Shown here: positions 10,797 to 21,554 of the stretch, one piece after another
Layout of the letters: every line of letters starts with the position of its first letter
Position numbering within the stretch: position 1 is the stretch's first letter
Assembly: GCA_032718475.1 (NCBI GenBank)
Contig: JAUCBJ010000663.1
Span: forward strand, 1-48,509
Length of the DNA stretch: 48,509 bases
Reading direction: 5' to 3'
DNA from: Nemertoderma westbladi
Lineage: Eukaryota; Xenacoelomorpha; Nemertodermatida; Nemertodermatidae
Notes under the pieces: generated by a model
Database searches by the model: none
What the model was told of the DNA's origin: nothing
The model's input: only the letters and a program-made list of their open reading frames with translations
Made by a program: the position numbers and the translations under genes

Positions 10797-10925
10797 ATTC
10801 ACATTCTTTACCATCACCTTCATAGTACTGATTGCAGGTACATTCGTATCCCCCTACAGTGTTGGTACATACGGCGTTGATGTCACAATCGTGGGTGTTT
10901 TTCATACATTCGTCAACATCTGCAC
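10797..10925 (-). CDS. Calcium-binding EGF-like domain exon of a secreted mosaic gene
   Basis: This 129-bp internal exon (43 codons) encodes one EGF_CA domain. It starts with DVDEC and has six cysteines in the usual order, the hydroxylatable-Asn region CTN, GGYEC, TC and a final KEC. DVDEC...CTN...GGY is the calcium-binding signature of fibrillin- and Notch-type repeats, which stabilise extracellular domain chains. The minus-strand acceptor is ...GCATAAAATAG|GT and the donor is GAAT|GTAAGA. Both boundaries are phase 1, the symmetrical class typical of shuffled extracellular modules. The phase matches the exons upstream at 14806-15087, 15309-15443 and 31686-31817. The gene continues below 10797, but I found no further exon in the window. 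Confidence 0.85.
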
Positions 10926-11930
10926 CTATTTTATGCAAAAATAATTCATTTCGAAACACTAATCTGAACATCTGAACATTATAATAAAATCAGCCAAGAG
11001 GCATTTCTAGAATCCCAAACAAAAACAGTGTGTACCAATGTACCATGGCAAGACTCTGGAGTTACTTGTAAAAGAGAAAATCGTAATTAAGAAAACCGAA
11101 CAACAAACAACCGAAAACATCAACAAGCTTGGGAAATAAAAAGAAGACCTATTTCAGAAGAAGTACCGGTATATAAAATCTGTGTATGACTGTCAATGAT
11201 GCCTAATGGTGGGACCTTTCCAAACTGACCATCATCGTCTTTGGGTCTGCCGAGCTAAAGTCTCTTTACAAGAAGGCTTTGAGTCGCATTTCCAGAAGAC
11301 AAGAAATGCTAGATTGTTTGAAATTAATTTGGTCTAATTCGCTAAATTTGGTAAATGTTGTTGGATTCTGGTCATTTTTATTATTTTATTTAATCCAGGC
11401 ATACATAGCCCATAAAATACCGTAAAAAATTTAACATAGAACACTATTAACGAGCAAGGACAAAAAAATATTAATTTTAATTAAAAAAAATAATTAAAGT
11501 ACATAATAATAAATAAATAATAAAACTCAATAAATAACTACGTAATAAATAAAGACTGAACATAATTCAAGGAGTGTAATATAAAGTAAAAGTCATATAA
11601 AGTAAATGTCATATAAAGTAAATAGTAAGATATAGTAAACCTTCAAGTAAAAGTAAAGCTTCACAAATTATCCTACTCGTCAAAATCGTTTCCACGGAAA
11701 CCGTCCATACAAGGCTATACTCCGACGATCTCACGCGTCTCAGCAATGATTGCTGTTCATTGTGGCGGATATGAACTAATTTAGGCAGATACAGTATACC
11801 ACACATGTATGATACCACATGCATGGAATAATTTATCAATTGGAATATAAAAAAAAACCGCTTTAATAGAAAATTAATTTCGTTACGAATCCCGATTTAA
11901 TTTATGTGAGATAGAAAATAGATTCTTTCT
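10926..11930 (-). other. Intron sequence of the mosaic gene
   Basis: This lies between the EGF exon and the 39-bp satellite. It is A/T-rich, with short CATATAAAGTAAA repeats near 11590-11640. No additional exon with splice sites and motifs was found. Confidence 0.5.
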
Positions 11931-14816
11931 TAAAAGAAATCAATTATTGTAAACTAACTAGTTGGTTCCAAAAGAAATCAATTATTGTAAAACTAACTAG
12001 TTGGTTCCAAAAGAAATCAATTATTGTAAAACTAACTAGTTGGATCCAAAAGAAATCAATTATTGTAAAACGAACTAGTTGGATCCAAAAGAAATCAATT
12101 ATTGTAAAACTAACTAGTTGGTTCCAAAAGAAATCAATTATTGTAAAACTAACTAGTTGGTTCCAAAAGAAATCAATTATTGTAAAACTAACTAGTTGGT
12201 TCCAAAAGAAATCAATTATTGTAAAACTAACTAGTTGGTTCCAAAAGAAATCAATTATTGTAAAACTAACTAGTTGGATCCAAAAGAAATCAATTATTGT
12301 AAAACTAACTAGTTGGTTCCAAAAGAAATCAATTATTGTAAAACTAACTAGTTGGTTCCAAAAGAAATCAATTATTGTAAAACTAACTAGTTGGTTCCAA
12401 AAGAAATCAATTATTGTAAAACTAACTAGTTGGTTCCAAAAGAAATCAATTATTGTAAAACTAACTAGTTGGTTCCAAAAGAAATCAATTATTGTAAAAC
12501 TAACTAGTTGGTTCCAAAAGAAATCAATTATTGTAAAACTAACTAGTTGGATCCAAAAGAAATCAATTATTGTAAAACTAACTAGTTGGTTCCAAAAGAA
12601 ATCAATTATTGTAAAACTAACTAGTTGGTTCCAAAAGAAATCAATTATTGTAAAACTAACTAGTTGGTTCCAAAAGAAATCAATTATTGTAAAACTAACT
12701 AGTTGGTTCCAAAAGAAATCAATTATTGTAAAACTAACTAGTTGGATCCAAAAGAAATCAATTATTGTAAAACTAACTAGTTGGTTCCAAAAGAAATCAA
12801 TTATTGTAAAACTAACTAGTTGGTTCCAAAAGAAATCAATTATTGTAAAACTAACTAGTTGGTTCCAAAAGAAATCAATTATTGTAAAACTAACTAGTTG
12901 GTTCCAAAAGAAATGAATTATTGTAAAACTAACTAGTTGGTTCCAAAAGAAATCAATTATTGTAAAACTAACTAGTTGGTTCCAAAAGAAATCAATTATT
13001 GTAAAACTAACTAGTTGGATCCAAAAGAAATCAATTATTGTAAAACTAACTAGTTGGTTCCAAAAGAAATCAATTATTGTAAAACTAACTAGTTGGATCC
13101 AAAAGAAATCAATTATTGTAAAACTAACTAGTTGGTTCCAAAAGAAATCAATTATTGTAAAACTAACTAGTTGGTTCCAAAAGAAATCAATTATTGTAAA
13201 ACTAACTAGTTGGTTCCAAAAGAAATCAATTATTGTAAAACTAACTAGTTGGTTCCAAAAGAAATCAATTATTGTAAAACTAACTAGTTGGTTCCAAAAG
13301 AAATCAATTATTGTAAAACTAACTAGTTGGATCCAAAAGAAATCAATTATTGTAAAACTAACTAGTTGGTTCCAAAAGAAATCAATTATTGTAAAACTAA
13401 CTAGTTGGTTCCAAAAGAAATCAATTATTGTAAAACTAACTAGTTGGTTCCAAAAGAAATCAATTATTGTAAAACTAACTAGTTGGATCCAAAAGAAATC
13501 AATTATTGTAAAACTAACTAGTTGGTTCCAAAAGAAATCAATTATTGTAAAACTAACTAGTTGGTTCCAAAAGAAATCAATTATTGTAAAACTAACTAGT
13601 TGGTTCCAAAAGAAATCAATTATTGTAAAACTAACTAGTTGGTTCCAAAAGAAATCAATTATTGTAAAACTAACTAGTTGGTTCCAAAAGAAATCAATTA
13701 TTGTAAAACTAACTAGTTGGTTCCAAAAGAAATCAATTATTGTAAAACTAACTAGTTGGATCCAAAAGAAATCAATTATTGTAAAACTAACTAGTTGGTT
13801 CCAAAAGAAATCAATTATTGTAAAACTAACTAGTTGGTTCCAAAAGAAATCAATTATTGTAAAACTAACTAGTTGGTTCCAAAAGAAATCAATTATTGTA
13901 AAACTAACTAGTTGGATCCAAAAGAAATCAATTATTGTAAAACTAACTAGTTGGTTCCAAAAGAAATCAATTATTGTAAAACTAACTAGTTGGTTCCAAA
14001 ATAAATCAATTATTGTAAAACTAACTAGTTGGTTCCAAAAGAAATCAATTATTGTAAAACTAACAAGTTGGTTCCAAAAGAAATCAATTATTGTAAAACT
14101 AACTAGTTGGTTCCAAAAGAAATCAATTATTGTAAAACTAACTAGTTGGTTCCAAAAGAAATCAATTATTGTAAAACTAACTAGTTGGTTCCAAAAGAAA
14201 TCAATTATTGTAAAACTAACTAGTTGGTTCCAAAAGAAATCAATTATTGTAAAACTAACTAGTTGGATCCAAAAGAAATCAATTATTGTAAAACTAACTA
14301 GTTGGTTCCAAAAGAAATCAATTATTGTAAAACTAACTAGTTGGTTCCAAAAGAAATCAATTATTGTAAAACTAACTAGTTGGTTCCAAAAGAAATCAAT
14401 TATTGTAAAACTAACTAGTTGGTTCCAAAATAAATCAATTATTGTAAAACTAACTAGTTGGTTCCAAAAGAAATCAATTATTGTAAAACTAACAAGTTGG
14501 TTCCAAAAGAAATCAATTATTGTAAAACTAACTAGTTGGTTCCAAAATAAATCAATTATTGTAAAACTAACTAGTTGGTTCCAAAAGAAATCAATTATTG
14601 TAAAACTAACTAGTTGGTTCCAAAATAAATCAATTATTGTAAAACTAACTAGTTGGTTCCAAAAGAAATCAATTATTGTAAAACTAACAAGTTGGTTCCA
14701 AAAGAAATCAATTATTGTAAAACTAACTAGTTGGTTCCAAAAGAAATCAATTATTGTAAAACTAACTAGTTGGTTCCAAAAGAAATCAATTATTGTAAAA
14801 CTAACTAGTTGGTTCC
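11931..14816. repeat. 39-bp satellite, 74 units
   Basis: The unit is CCAAAAGAAATCAATTATTG followed by TAAAACTAACTAGTTGGTT. The array is 2886 bp, which is exactly 74 x 39. Units are almost identical. The main variant changes GGTTCC to GGATCC in about one unit in six, often 273 bp (seven units) apart. A second variant (AAATAAATC) and a third (AACAAGTTGG) cluster near the right end. On the minus strand each unit contains GGAACCAACTA|GTTAGT, identical to the end of the neighbouring exon plus its presumed 5' splice site. Confidence 0.97.
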
Positions 14817-15087
14817 ACTGTTGTTGTTGTTTCTGTTGGTGGTGGGGTTCCCGGTGGACCAGGTGTTCCAGTGGTTACTGCCGTTGTCATTGTCGTTTCT
14901 TCTGGTGGTGTTGCAGTTGTGGTAGTCGTTTCTGGTGTTGTGGTGGTTGGTTCGAGAGTTGTGGTGGTTGGTTCGAGAGTTGTGGTGGTTGGTTCGAGAA
15001 TTGTGGTGGTTGGTTCTGGTGTTGTGGTCGTCGTTTCTGGTGTTATGGTAGTCGGTTCTGGTGTTGTTGTGGTCTGTACTGTAGTAT
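14806..15087 (-). CDS. Thr/Pro-rich mucin-like exon of the mosaic gene
   Basis: This 282-bp exon (94 codons) is made mainly of TTTTPEPTT-type repeats with some Gly/Pro, as expected for a heavily O-glycosylated extracellular stalk. The minus acceptor is TTTTTTTTGCCAG|AT. The upstream ShKT exon ends CCA G, so the join is in frame at phase 1. At the 3' end I place the donor at ACCAACTA|GTTAGT (14805-14804), because it keeps phase 1 and joins in frame to the EGF exon. The alternative is that the exon is terminal and stops at the TAG three bases later. The last 11 coding bases are also the start of the 39-bp satellite unit. Confidence 0.75.
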
Positions 15088-15308
15088 CTGGCAAAAAAAA
15101 TTATAAAACCCCTTAATAAAACACAGAGCTTTAATGTCCATGATTGTATATTTGGTGTTTATTAAACATACTATCAACATACGAATTATAATCGAGTTAA
15201 GATCTGACCTCTTCTAGTAAACATTGCTGTGAGGATTATTCACAGAAAAAAGAAAACAATGGATAGTTATAAAACCCAAAAATATCGAAAAATAAACCCA
15301 ACAATTAC

Positions 15309-15443
15309 CTGGATTATCATCACAACATCTGTCGCAAGATTTCTGGCAAAACTGCATCATATAGGCTTGGTTGGTTTCACACTCTCCCATAGACGCCCAG
15401 TAAGGACACGAAACAGGATATAAGTCATCTGCCTCGATACAAA
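15309..15443 (-). CDS. ShKT domain exon of the mosaic gene
   Basis: This 135-bp exon (45 codons) encodes a ShKT domain: CIEADD, then SCPYWASMGEC, NQAYMMQFC and KSCDRCC, the spacing of the six-cysteine fold. ShKT domains occur as modules in many secreted invertebrate proteins, including astacin-type metalloproteases, and do not by themselves indicate a toxin. The minus acceptor is TTATTTCAG|TT and the donor is CCAG|GTAATT. Both ends are phase 1. It joins to the Thr-rich exon downstream. Upstream lies a 16.2-kb intron occupied by the BEL/Pao element and then a second ShKT exon at 31686-31817. Confidence 0.88.
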
Positions 15444-15572
15444 CTGAAATAAATGTTTAATATTATTATAATATTATTAAATAGGAGATCTTTTATAATT
15501 ATTAAAAAAAATCATTTTATATTTATGAATACTGTGAATAATTTGTGAATTTGTGGGATGTCTAGAAAAACG

Positions 15573-15577
15573 ACACC
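15573..15577. repeat. BEL/Pao target-site duplication, left
   Basis: ACACC, repeated at 31603-31607 immediately outside the opposite LTR. Confidence 0.88.
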
Positions 15578-17811
15578 TGTTGTGTCCTCTACGGTAGGGA
15601 CTACCCTACAGCCTACAAATCTACTAATACGAAGCTATAGAATATCTCTATCCGTAAAGTCCAGTAGCATACCGCTTACCAGATCCTAGTAACGATGTAT
15701 CTTACTATGAGACTCTAGTAATGAAACGGGCTCGTACAGTATCTGACAACAAATCCCAGTCCAGGATATCTAAACAACAGATACAATACACAAACTACTA
15801 CTGGCGAGGAGCAGAGCCTGGTGTCTATTCTAGGTACGTGATAAAGGATACCTGTCCTCTAACCGGTATGGCAGATGTACAGTTACAGTAACAGACCAAA
15901 CTCACGGGAAAACAATCCCCGCGCAGCGAATCCTAACTATCGCTGACAGTCCTAAATACAGTAACTTGCCGCGGTGTGATTTATATGGTTTATATACGAG
16001 CTAGGTGGGTTACAGCCCTAGCGTAACAATACTGATCTCCCTGTCTGAATCAGCCTAAAAGAGGTCGTGCCTAAATGTAACGATAACTGATCTCCCTGCA
16101 CGAAATCAGTCTAAAAGGTCAGGCCTAAATGTAACAATACTGCTGAGCAGAAAACAACAGTTTAATAACGAAAATGAAATACTCCTTCTTGCCGTAACTA
16201 AATATCCGATCCTAATTTACAAATACAGATAAATTCTGCCTAAAGTAATATAAAGTGCACTATAACTAGTAGAACTCTAAGGGTAAATATGTTTTAGGGC
16301 GTGTGTGTGTGGGTGTGTTACAAATAAAACAATTTTGGTGTATATCTTTTCACTAGGTTTTAGTGATTTTCTGACCGAAATGATACCGTGCGCTAGCTAC
16401 TAAAATAAACTAGTCGCGTTTTGTAGAACTTTATACTCACAAATGACGTCAAAGCTCTCTCCTTCTTATCCACAACTCAAATGGGCAACCACGGTGTTAG
16501 TAACTACACCCGTGATCGGCACAAATACCAGATTCTGGTTGTAAGATAAGAAATAGGGGTTAATCGCTACCGTACGTTAGCTGATCTGGTATACAAATTT
16601 GATTCTAGAACTTTGTTGCCGCGGTAGTTAGCAGCAATACCTATCAGTACGTGGCAAGGCGCGGTAGGATATTAGTAAAACCTCCCTAGGCCAAGCGGTG
16701 TGCCGGTAGCAGAAATACTCCTTGCCTGATCAAATAACCAACTTCAGGCAGGGGGGGGGGGGGGGGTACTAATGTATGCTCTACAGAGCGAACCGGTACC
16801 AAACAGTCAGTACTACAAATCACTAAATTATGGAACGTATGCTGTCCGTACCTAATATGTACTTGCGTACTGACGAACGGCAATAGCTCGCAATACCTGT
16901 GAGGTATACAGGTAACCCAGGGGTTTGCAGGACTGACAAAGGGGGTTCTGCCTAAATATAGTTATTTGATCCTAAATTTGCAGCGTCCCAGGACGACGTC
17001 ACGCTTACCCTGATCTATAGGTCTTACGGCGGGCAAGGGCATCAAACAAAGTCTTACCTTCCTCATAAAGCGGGCGCTGCATGGCGTGTGGAGTATTTCG
17101 AAGGGCGAAGGGGGTGCGCGGTCTAATCTAATGTGGGCGCTTAGCGTGTTGTGGACATCTTTCCCTGCGTTGCTGACGGCCTAACGGTCTAGGCTGCCAT
17201 CTTCCTGATGTTTGGCTGTCCCAAAGTTGGACCAAAAGAAAACATGTTCAGGAGTTTGCAGTGTATTTACAGTTAAGCAAAGATTTATCAAACAGAATTA
17301 CAAATTGTTTCAACAAGAAACCAACAAAGTATAACGAAATGATTAGTGCAAGAGTGTAAGTCAAAGGTAGGTGAAGCAAGTACAATTGGTGATAACCGAA
17401 GGCAAACCAGTCCTTTTATACTGAATCTGGGACATAGAATCCACTAGAATCTTCTAGAGTATTCCACGGCCTCACATTGGAGCAATAAGATATTCTATGC
17501 CCTATGATTGGCCCAACTCATCGTTCGATACGTTGTACGCACCTCATTGGCTTACCAATTTGCACCAAATGAAAATAAATGGCTCCAAAATACAAATTTC
17601 CCGACCAAGATTCGAACTCGTAACCTATGTAATGCAACCAACACCTTAACCATCTGACCACTACGCCACGATAGTAACTAGGGGTTTTATGTATACAAAT
17701 ATGAATAGGCATATTACATTACTGTAACTTAATCAAAGTGCGTCGGATTTTCGAAAGTTTTTACGTTAAAGTTAAACTACAAATGCTATCTTATAGTGAA
17801 ATAATTCATCA
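15578..17811 (-). repeat. BEL/Pao 3' LTR
   Basis: 2234 bp. On the minus strand it starts TGATGAATTATTTC and ends GAGGACACAACA. It is about 26 bp shorter than the 5' LTR because it lacks the stretch GGGCGGGTCTAATGCCTACG and the following bases near 15838. It contains a G16 tract at 16751-16766 and a tRNA-like block at 17601-17676. The last internal bases before it (CATGGAGCGG) are a weak purine-tract candidate. Confidence 0.95.
17601..17676 (-). other. tRNA-like segment in the 3' LTR
   Basis: On the minus strand TGGCGTAGTGG (17668-17658) matches an A box. It is followed by GGTTAAGGTGTTGG and then GAGTTCGAATC (17618-17608), a B box. Acceptor stems do not pair, so it is a tRNA-derived sequence, not a functional tRNA gene. 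The same block is in the 5' LTR at 31392-31466, where GGCGTTGG is less decayed. Confidence 0.6.
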
Positions 17812-18285
17812 CCGCTCCATGAAAACAGTAAGTAAGACTGTTTTCCCCAATCGAAATACAAAATATTTACAAACTACTTCTAAATCTACTGGTGGGGCCT
17901 AAAATATAAAATAATCACTATCTAATTATTGCATACTTAATATTGCAGGTACAGCGTAAATACAATCCATCATACATACAAATACAAATTTACCAATTAA
18001 CTTTAGTGCCTAAAATACAAAAAAGGCTTTCGGTTATCAAGATAAACAAATTAAACAAATCAGAACAAATAAATCAAAACGAATCGAACAAATAATTGTA
18101 ACTCTTTCAATAAATCTTTATATATTGTAAATATACATAATAAATTCACCAAATTAAATCAGTCCAAATATAAAATAAACATAATGCGCTAAAATCCTTT
18201 AAATAAGTCTTAAAGTGTCCTCTTGACAAGCTTAAAAGTTCGTCCTGCTGGTCTGGATATCTTCTCCTGAGCACTAATTGCTAAC

Positions 18286-18305
18286 GGTAGGCTCGCAAGC
18301 CTTCC
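18286..18305 (-). repeat. BEL hairpin copy 1 (non-coding)
   Basis: GGTAGGCTCGCAAGCCTTCC. Arms GGTAGGCT and AGCCTTCC pair with one mismatch around a 4-base loop. On the element's sense strand the loop is UGCG. Confidence 0.95.
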
Positions 18306-18417
18306 TTTTCCCGCTCGCCCCTCCAAATCAACGTCCGAACGTAACGTCCAATACAATACCAAATATAATATTCAAATATAAATACCCAAATATAATATCC
18401 AAATGTAATATCCAATC

Positions 18418-18437
18418 GGTAGGCTCGCAAGCCTTCC
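18418..18437 (-). repeat. BEL hairpin copy 2 (non-coding)
   Basis: Identical to copy 1. The downstream flank CTTCCTTCATCTCGCTCTCC loosely resembles that of copy 1. Confidence 0.95.
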
Positions 18438-18556
18438 TTCCTTCATCTCGCTCTCCTAATCCTTGGTCGATCGGCTCGTCCACGTCCTCTAATACGATTG
18501 GGTGGTGGTCGGGATCGAACTGGACTCGGACTTCGGTGTCGAGCTGTCGGTGGTTC

Positions 18557-18934
18557 CTACGTCGAGTTGCCTGCGGTTCTAGGATACCGGGAAATGAAAC
18601 AACCGCCTTCTTGGTAACGCAGACTTTGGTGGTTTGGGCAACGTGCTAATATCAGCTCGGGGTTCTCGCAAACGTCGCTGGCATCGCATAGCGCATAGTA
18701 GGGGTACAACGCTTTGAACTCCGCGCGTAACTCCTCCGCTCTTTTGTTATGAGCGTCCAATCGCTGTCGCGTAACGTTTGGATCCGCCTTGGATTTAGCG
18801 AGCTTGGCTGTACTCCTAGCCATACTCTCCACTCCAAACAGGTTAAAGTTTTGGCCCCATATCGGTTGAACGGCGCCTGGTGCTCCTATTCCTGCGTGGA
18901 TCCCTGATAATAGTGTTTCTACTAGAGGAAGCAC
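18557..18934 (-). CDS. Small ORF downstream of integrase in the BEL/Pao element
   Basis: A 125-codon frame of unknown function. It has a short hydrophobic start (LPLVETLLSG), a charged central stretch (RQRLDAHNKRAEELRAEFKA) that could form a helix, and four cysteines in the C-terminal third. No transmembrane segment or furin-like site is visible, so an envelope assignment is not supported. Just upstream on the minus strand, TTTGTGCTTCCTCTAG|TA is a good 3' splice acceptor that keeps this frame open from the next base, so it may be reached by a spliced transcript. It could also be a chance frame. Confidence 0.3.
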   Translation of the reverse strand: MLPLVETLLSGIHAGIGAPGAVQPIWGQNFNLFGVESMARSTAKLAKSKADPNVTRQRLDAHNKRAEELRAEFKALYPYYALCDASDVCENPELILARCPNHQSLRYQEGGCFISRYPRTAGNST

Positions 18935-19613
18935 AAACAGAGGTTAGATGTGAGGAGACTTAGAGTTTTGTCGGCTTTTGGCTCAACTTTGCTCTAAAAC
19001 CCCAACCCATTTGCCTAATGACTTCGGGTTCACGTGATTTCGCACTGGCTCCTAATCCAAAAATGTGCCGATAAAAAACGAATTCCGGGTAAACTAGCCG
19101 CGAGTCTAAAATACTCACCTTTTAATTTCCCAAACTACGTCCCAAAGAAAATAGTGCAGTCGAGAATTAATTTGGTCTAAATAATAGTAGACACGACTAC
19201 GTAGAACAAGGCCGGTTTTCTTTTCCAAAATAAATTTATCGGTAGGCTCGCAAGCCTTCCATCCGCTCTTGTCCTCCCCAATTTTAATTTTTATCTAGTT
19301 GTATTCTAGAATTCGCATTCACTGGAGAATCATTTTTCTTAAATTTAAATCCAACTGAATGGATTTGTCTAATAATTTTTGAAAATTGTCTCACTTGTGG
19401 GTTCCAAGTGGAATTCCATTCCTACTGTACACACAATCCCGCTCCTACGTGATACATAAGGGTACTACCCTCCATGTTCACATATAAAGACAATGGAATT
19501 CCACCGCTGTCTCTATCTACAGTGAAGAGGATTACAAATGCACATACAGTAATACAAATACTAAATTACTAAAATACGGTAGGTCTATGTGGCGGCCAAC
19601 CAAGGTCCCACAT
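18935..19613 (-). other. BEL/Pao 3' region between integrase and small ORF
   Basis: Non-coding stretch with one 20-bp hairpin (19241-19260). No other feature is supported. Confidence 0.6.
19241..19260 (-). repeat. BEL hairpin copy 3 (non-coding)
   Basis: Identical to copy 1; the flank ATCCGCTCTTGTCCTCC resembles copies 1 and 2 weakly. Confidence 0.95.
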
Positions 19614-21554
19614 CTATTTACTAATATTGGGTGGAGATTTGTAGTCTCCTGTCTCGTTTCTAGTCTCCTCGAGGAGCACGAGACGTTGTACAGGTCTGTC
19701 TACGGTACGACCGTCGATAGTCCTTACAGTAACTGTCCTCACTACACCAGATGTAGGGTGCGTGGTCAAAATGACTCCAGTCAGCCAAAACCGTCTTTTA
19801 AGATTGGCTTCAGCCAATAAAACATGGTCACCACGTCTTAAACATCGGGTATTAAGATACCAAGAGGTTCTGGTCGAAATAGAGGGCAAATAATATTTCT
19901 GCCATATTTCCCAGAATTTATTTGCAAGCAATTGAGTGGTTTTCCAAGCTTTGTTGCCGTATCCGTCGCTATCAACGGGTACCGAAATGGGCAACAATGT
20001 CGTCGGCGCCTGCATAAGCAGGTGCGCTGGTGTCAAGGCAAACTGTGCGTCGTTATTGTCTGGGATCAAAGCGATCGGTCTAGTGTTCAAAATCGCTTCG
20101 ATTTCTATTAACAACGTCGTCAGTTGGTCGTCTGTCAGTATGTGTTGCGTCGGTACGACTTTAGCCATAGCTGTCTTTATTGAGCCAATCAGTCTTTCCC
20201 AAACGCCGCCTCTCCACGGACTGTCTGGAGTATCAAAATACCAAACAATTCGGTGAGGACGTAGTTCCTCGGAAATCTGGTTTTGGTCCAACTTTCTCAA
20301 AGCTCTGGTTATCTCGTTCCGTGCACCCACAAAGTTTGTCCCTTGGTCGCAGTAAATGGATTTGACCAATCCACGTCTAGCGATAAATCGCCGTAAGGCT
20401 AGGATAAAGGCATTGGTGGTCAAATCTGTCACTCGCTCTATATGGACAGCTCTGCTGGCCATGCAAGTGAAGATCAATCCCCAACGTTTTACCTGTACCC
20501 TTCCGCGTTTCGCGATTATGGGTCCAAAACAGTCTATCCCTGTCTCAGTGAAAGGGGGTCTAAATGCCTGTAATCTAGCTAATGGTAGTTCACTCATTTC
20601 TTGGTGTCCTATCCAAATCATACAGTTCCGTGTTACCGAACTCAGTGCCTTACTAGGTCTAATCAGTACAAACCTCGATCGTAAGTGTGATAGACAGTGG
20701 TGTCTACCCACGTGTTTGAGTTGTACATGTGCGTCCAGTATCATAGCGCGCTGTAATTCATGGTGTTGCGGTATGATGATAGGATACCTAAAGTCAAGTG
20801 CAAAGTCGATGTTTTGGAGTCTGGACTTGTGACAAAGTAAGCCCCGGTAAATAATCGGACTCCAACTCAAAATCGGTGAAGACTTAATCTGTTTACCTTG
20901 GTTGATCGCTGTGAATTCTCGTGCGAAATATCGCAATTGATAATGGCGAATGATATCAACTTCACAATGGCCAACTTCCTTTAAGGTAAGTCTTCTAGGA
21001 AAGTCGCGTTTGCCTCTGGCATATTGTCTCAAACGTTTGAGCCATGCTAACTTGCGGCACGCGTCAGTCCATGATCTAGTTAGGTTTACTATCCTGTCAA
21101 CGTAAGTGTTAGTGACGTCATCAGGTAAGGTGTAGTCGTAGTGTGGATACTTGTCTGGACTTGGTAGGCCCACGGGCCTTCCGGTAGGTTTGTCTGAGTC
21201 CCCAAGTACGTCAATCTTTACGGTCTTACCTTTACCGTCCGCACCTAATGTGTCAACTGGCAGTAACGGTTTCAACTCTACAGTACCAGTGTGTTCCTGT
21301 GAGCCTGTAAGCTTCCTAACCTTAGTCACACGTTTCACTGTAGGTGGTAAGTCAAGTACTTTCTTTGAGCGGAGTGTGATCGCTGTGGCCACACCTTTGT
21401 CGTCCAAAGAAGTCAAATTCGGCAAGTTTCTAAATGTCCGCTCCAATGGGTCTTTTAGTGGAGTGTCTGGTAGACAGTCTGGTGAAGCGTCCGGTGAACA
21501 GTCTGGTGAGACGTCTGGTGAGACATAGCGCGGAACATCCGGCGAAATGTCCTG
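19614..21554 (-). CDS. BEL/Pao integrase and C-terminal domain (after an in-frame UGA)
   Basis: This frame is in register with the upstream Gag-Pol ORF and separated from it only by the TGA at 21557-21555. The first Met is at 21446, but the open frame starts directly after the stop. It encodes the end of the Ser-Pro-Asp linker, then an integrase. The zinc-binding module has its two histidines (AHVQLKH) and first cysteine, but the expected second cysteine is Trp (NCMIW). The catalytic D, D and E are visible in IDCFGP, CDQGTNF and VWERLIG. A DUF5641-like tail (RRGDHVLLAE to RPVQRLVLLE) ends the protein. Integrase inserts the element cDNA into the host genome. The missing cysteine and the UGA suggest this copy is inactive unless the stop is read through. 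Confidence 0.88.
   Translation of the reverse strand, partial: QDISPDVPRYVSPDVSPDCSPDASPDCLPDTPLKDPLERTFRNLPNLTSLDDKGVATAITLRSKKVLDLPPTVKRVTKVRKLTGSQEHTGTVELKPLLPVDTLGADGKGKTVKIDVLGDSDKPTGRPVGLPSPDKYPHYDYTLPDDVTNTYVDRIVNLTRSWTDACRKLAWLKRLRQYARGKRDFPRRLTLKEVGHCEVDIIRHYQLRYFAREFTAINQGKQIKSSPILSWSPIIYRGLLCHKSRLQNIDFALDFRYPIIIPQHHELQRAMILDAHVQLKHVGRHHCLSHLRSRFVLIRPSKALSSVTRNCMIWIGHQEMSELPLARLQAFRPPFTETGIDCFGPIIAKRGRVQVKRWGLIFTCMASRAVHIERVTDLTTNAFILALRRFIARRGLVKSIYCDQGTNFVGARNEITRALRKLDQNQISEELRPHRIVWYFDTPDSPWRGGVWERLIGSIKTAMAKVVPTQHILTDDQLTTLLIEIEAILNTRPIALIPDNNDAQFALTPAHLLMQAPTTLLPISVPVDSDGYGNKAWKTTQLLANKFWEIWQKYYLPSISTRTSWYLNTRCLRRGDHVLLAEANLKRRFWLTGVILTTHPTSGVVRTVTVRTIDGRTVDRPVQRLVLLEETRNETGDYKSPPNISK

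Larger units (their letters stand above)
17812..18556 (-). other. BEL/Pao 3' untranslated region, distal part
   Basis: AT-rich non-coding sequence between the 3' LTR and the small ORF. It contains AATATCCAAATATAATA-type short repeats at 18345-18415 and two of the nine 20-bp hairpins. Confidence 0.7.

Noticed and set aside
11931-14816. Regular direct repeats that could look like a CRISPR array
   Set aside because: Units are contiguous with no unique spacers, the genome is animal, and no cas-like gene is present. It is a satellite.
14871-15116. Plus-strand Val/Gly/Ser-rich ORF opposite the Thr-rich exon
   Set aside because: It is the antisense shadow of the Thr/Pro repeats; the minus strand has matching splice sites and phase.
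15309-15443. ShKT exon as a venom toxin gene
   Set aside because: The module is embedded in a multi-domain gene with a second ShKT, a mucin-like stalk and an EGF domain, which fits a matrix or protease-type secreted protein.
17601-17676. Functional tRNA gene in the LTR
   Set aside because: Acceptor stem does not pair and both LTR copies share the defects.
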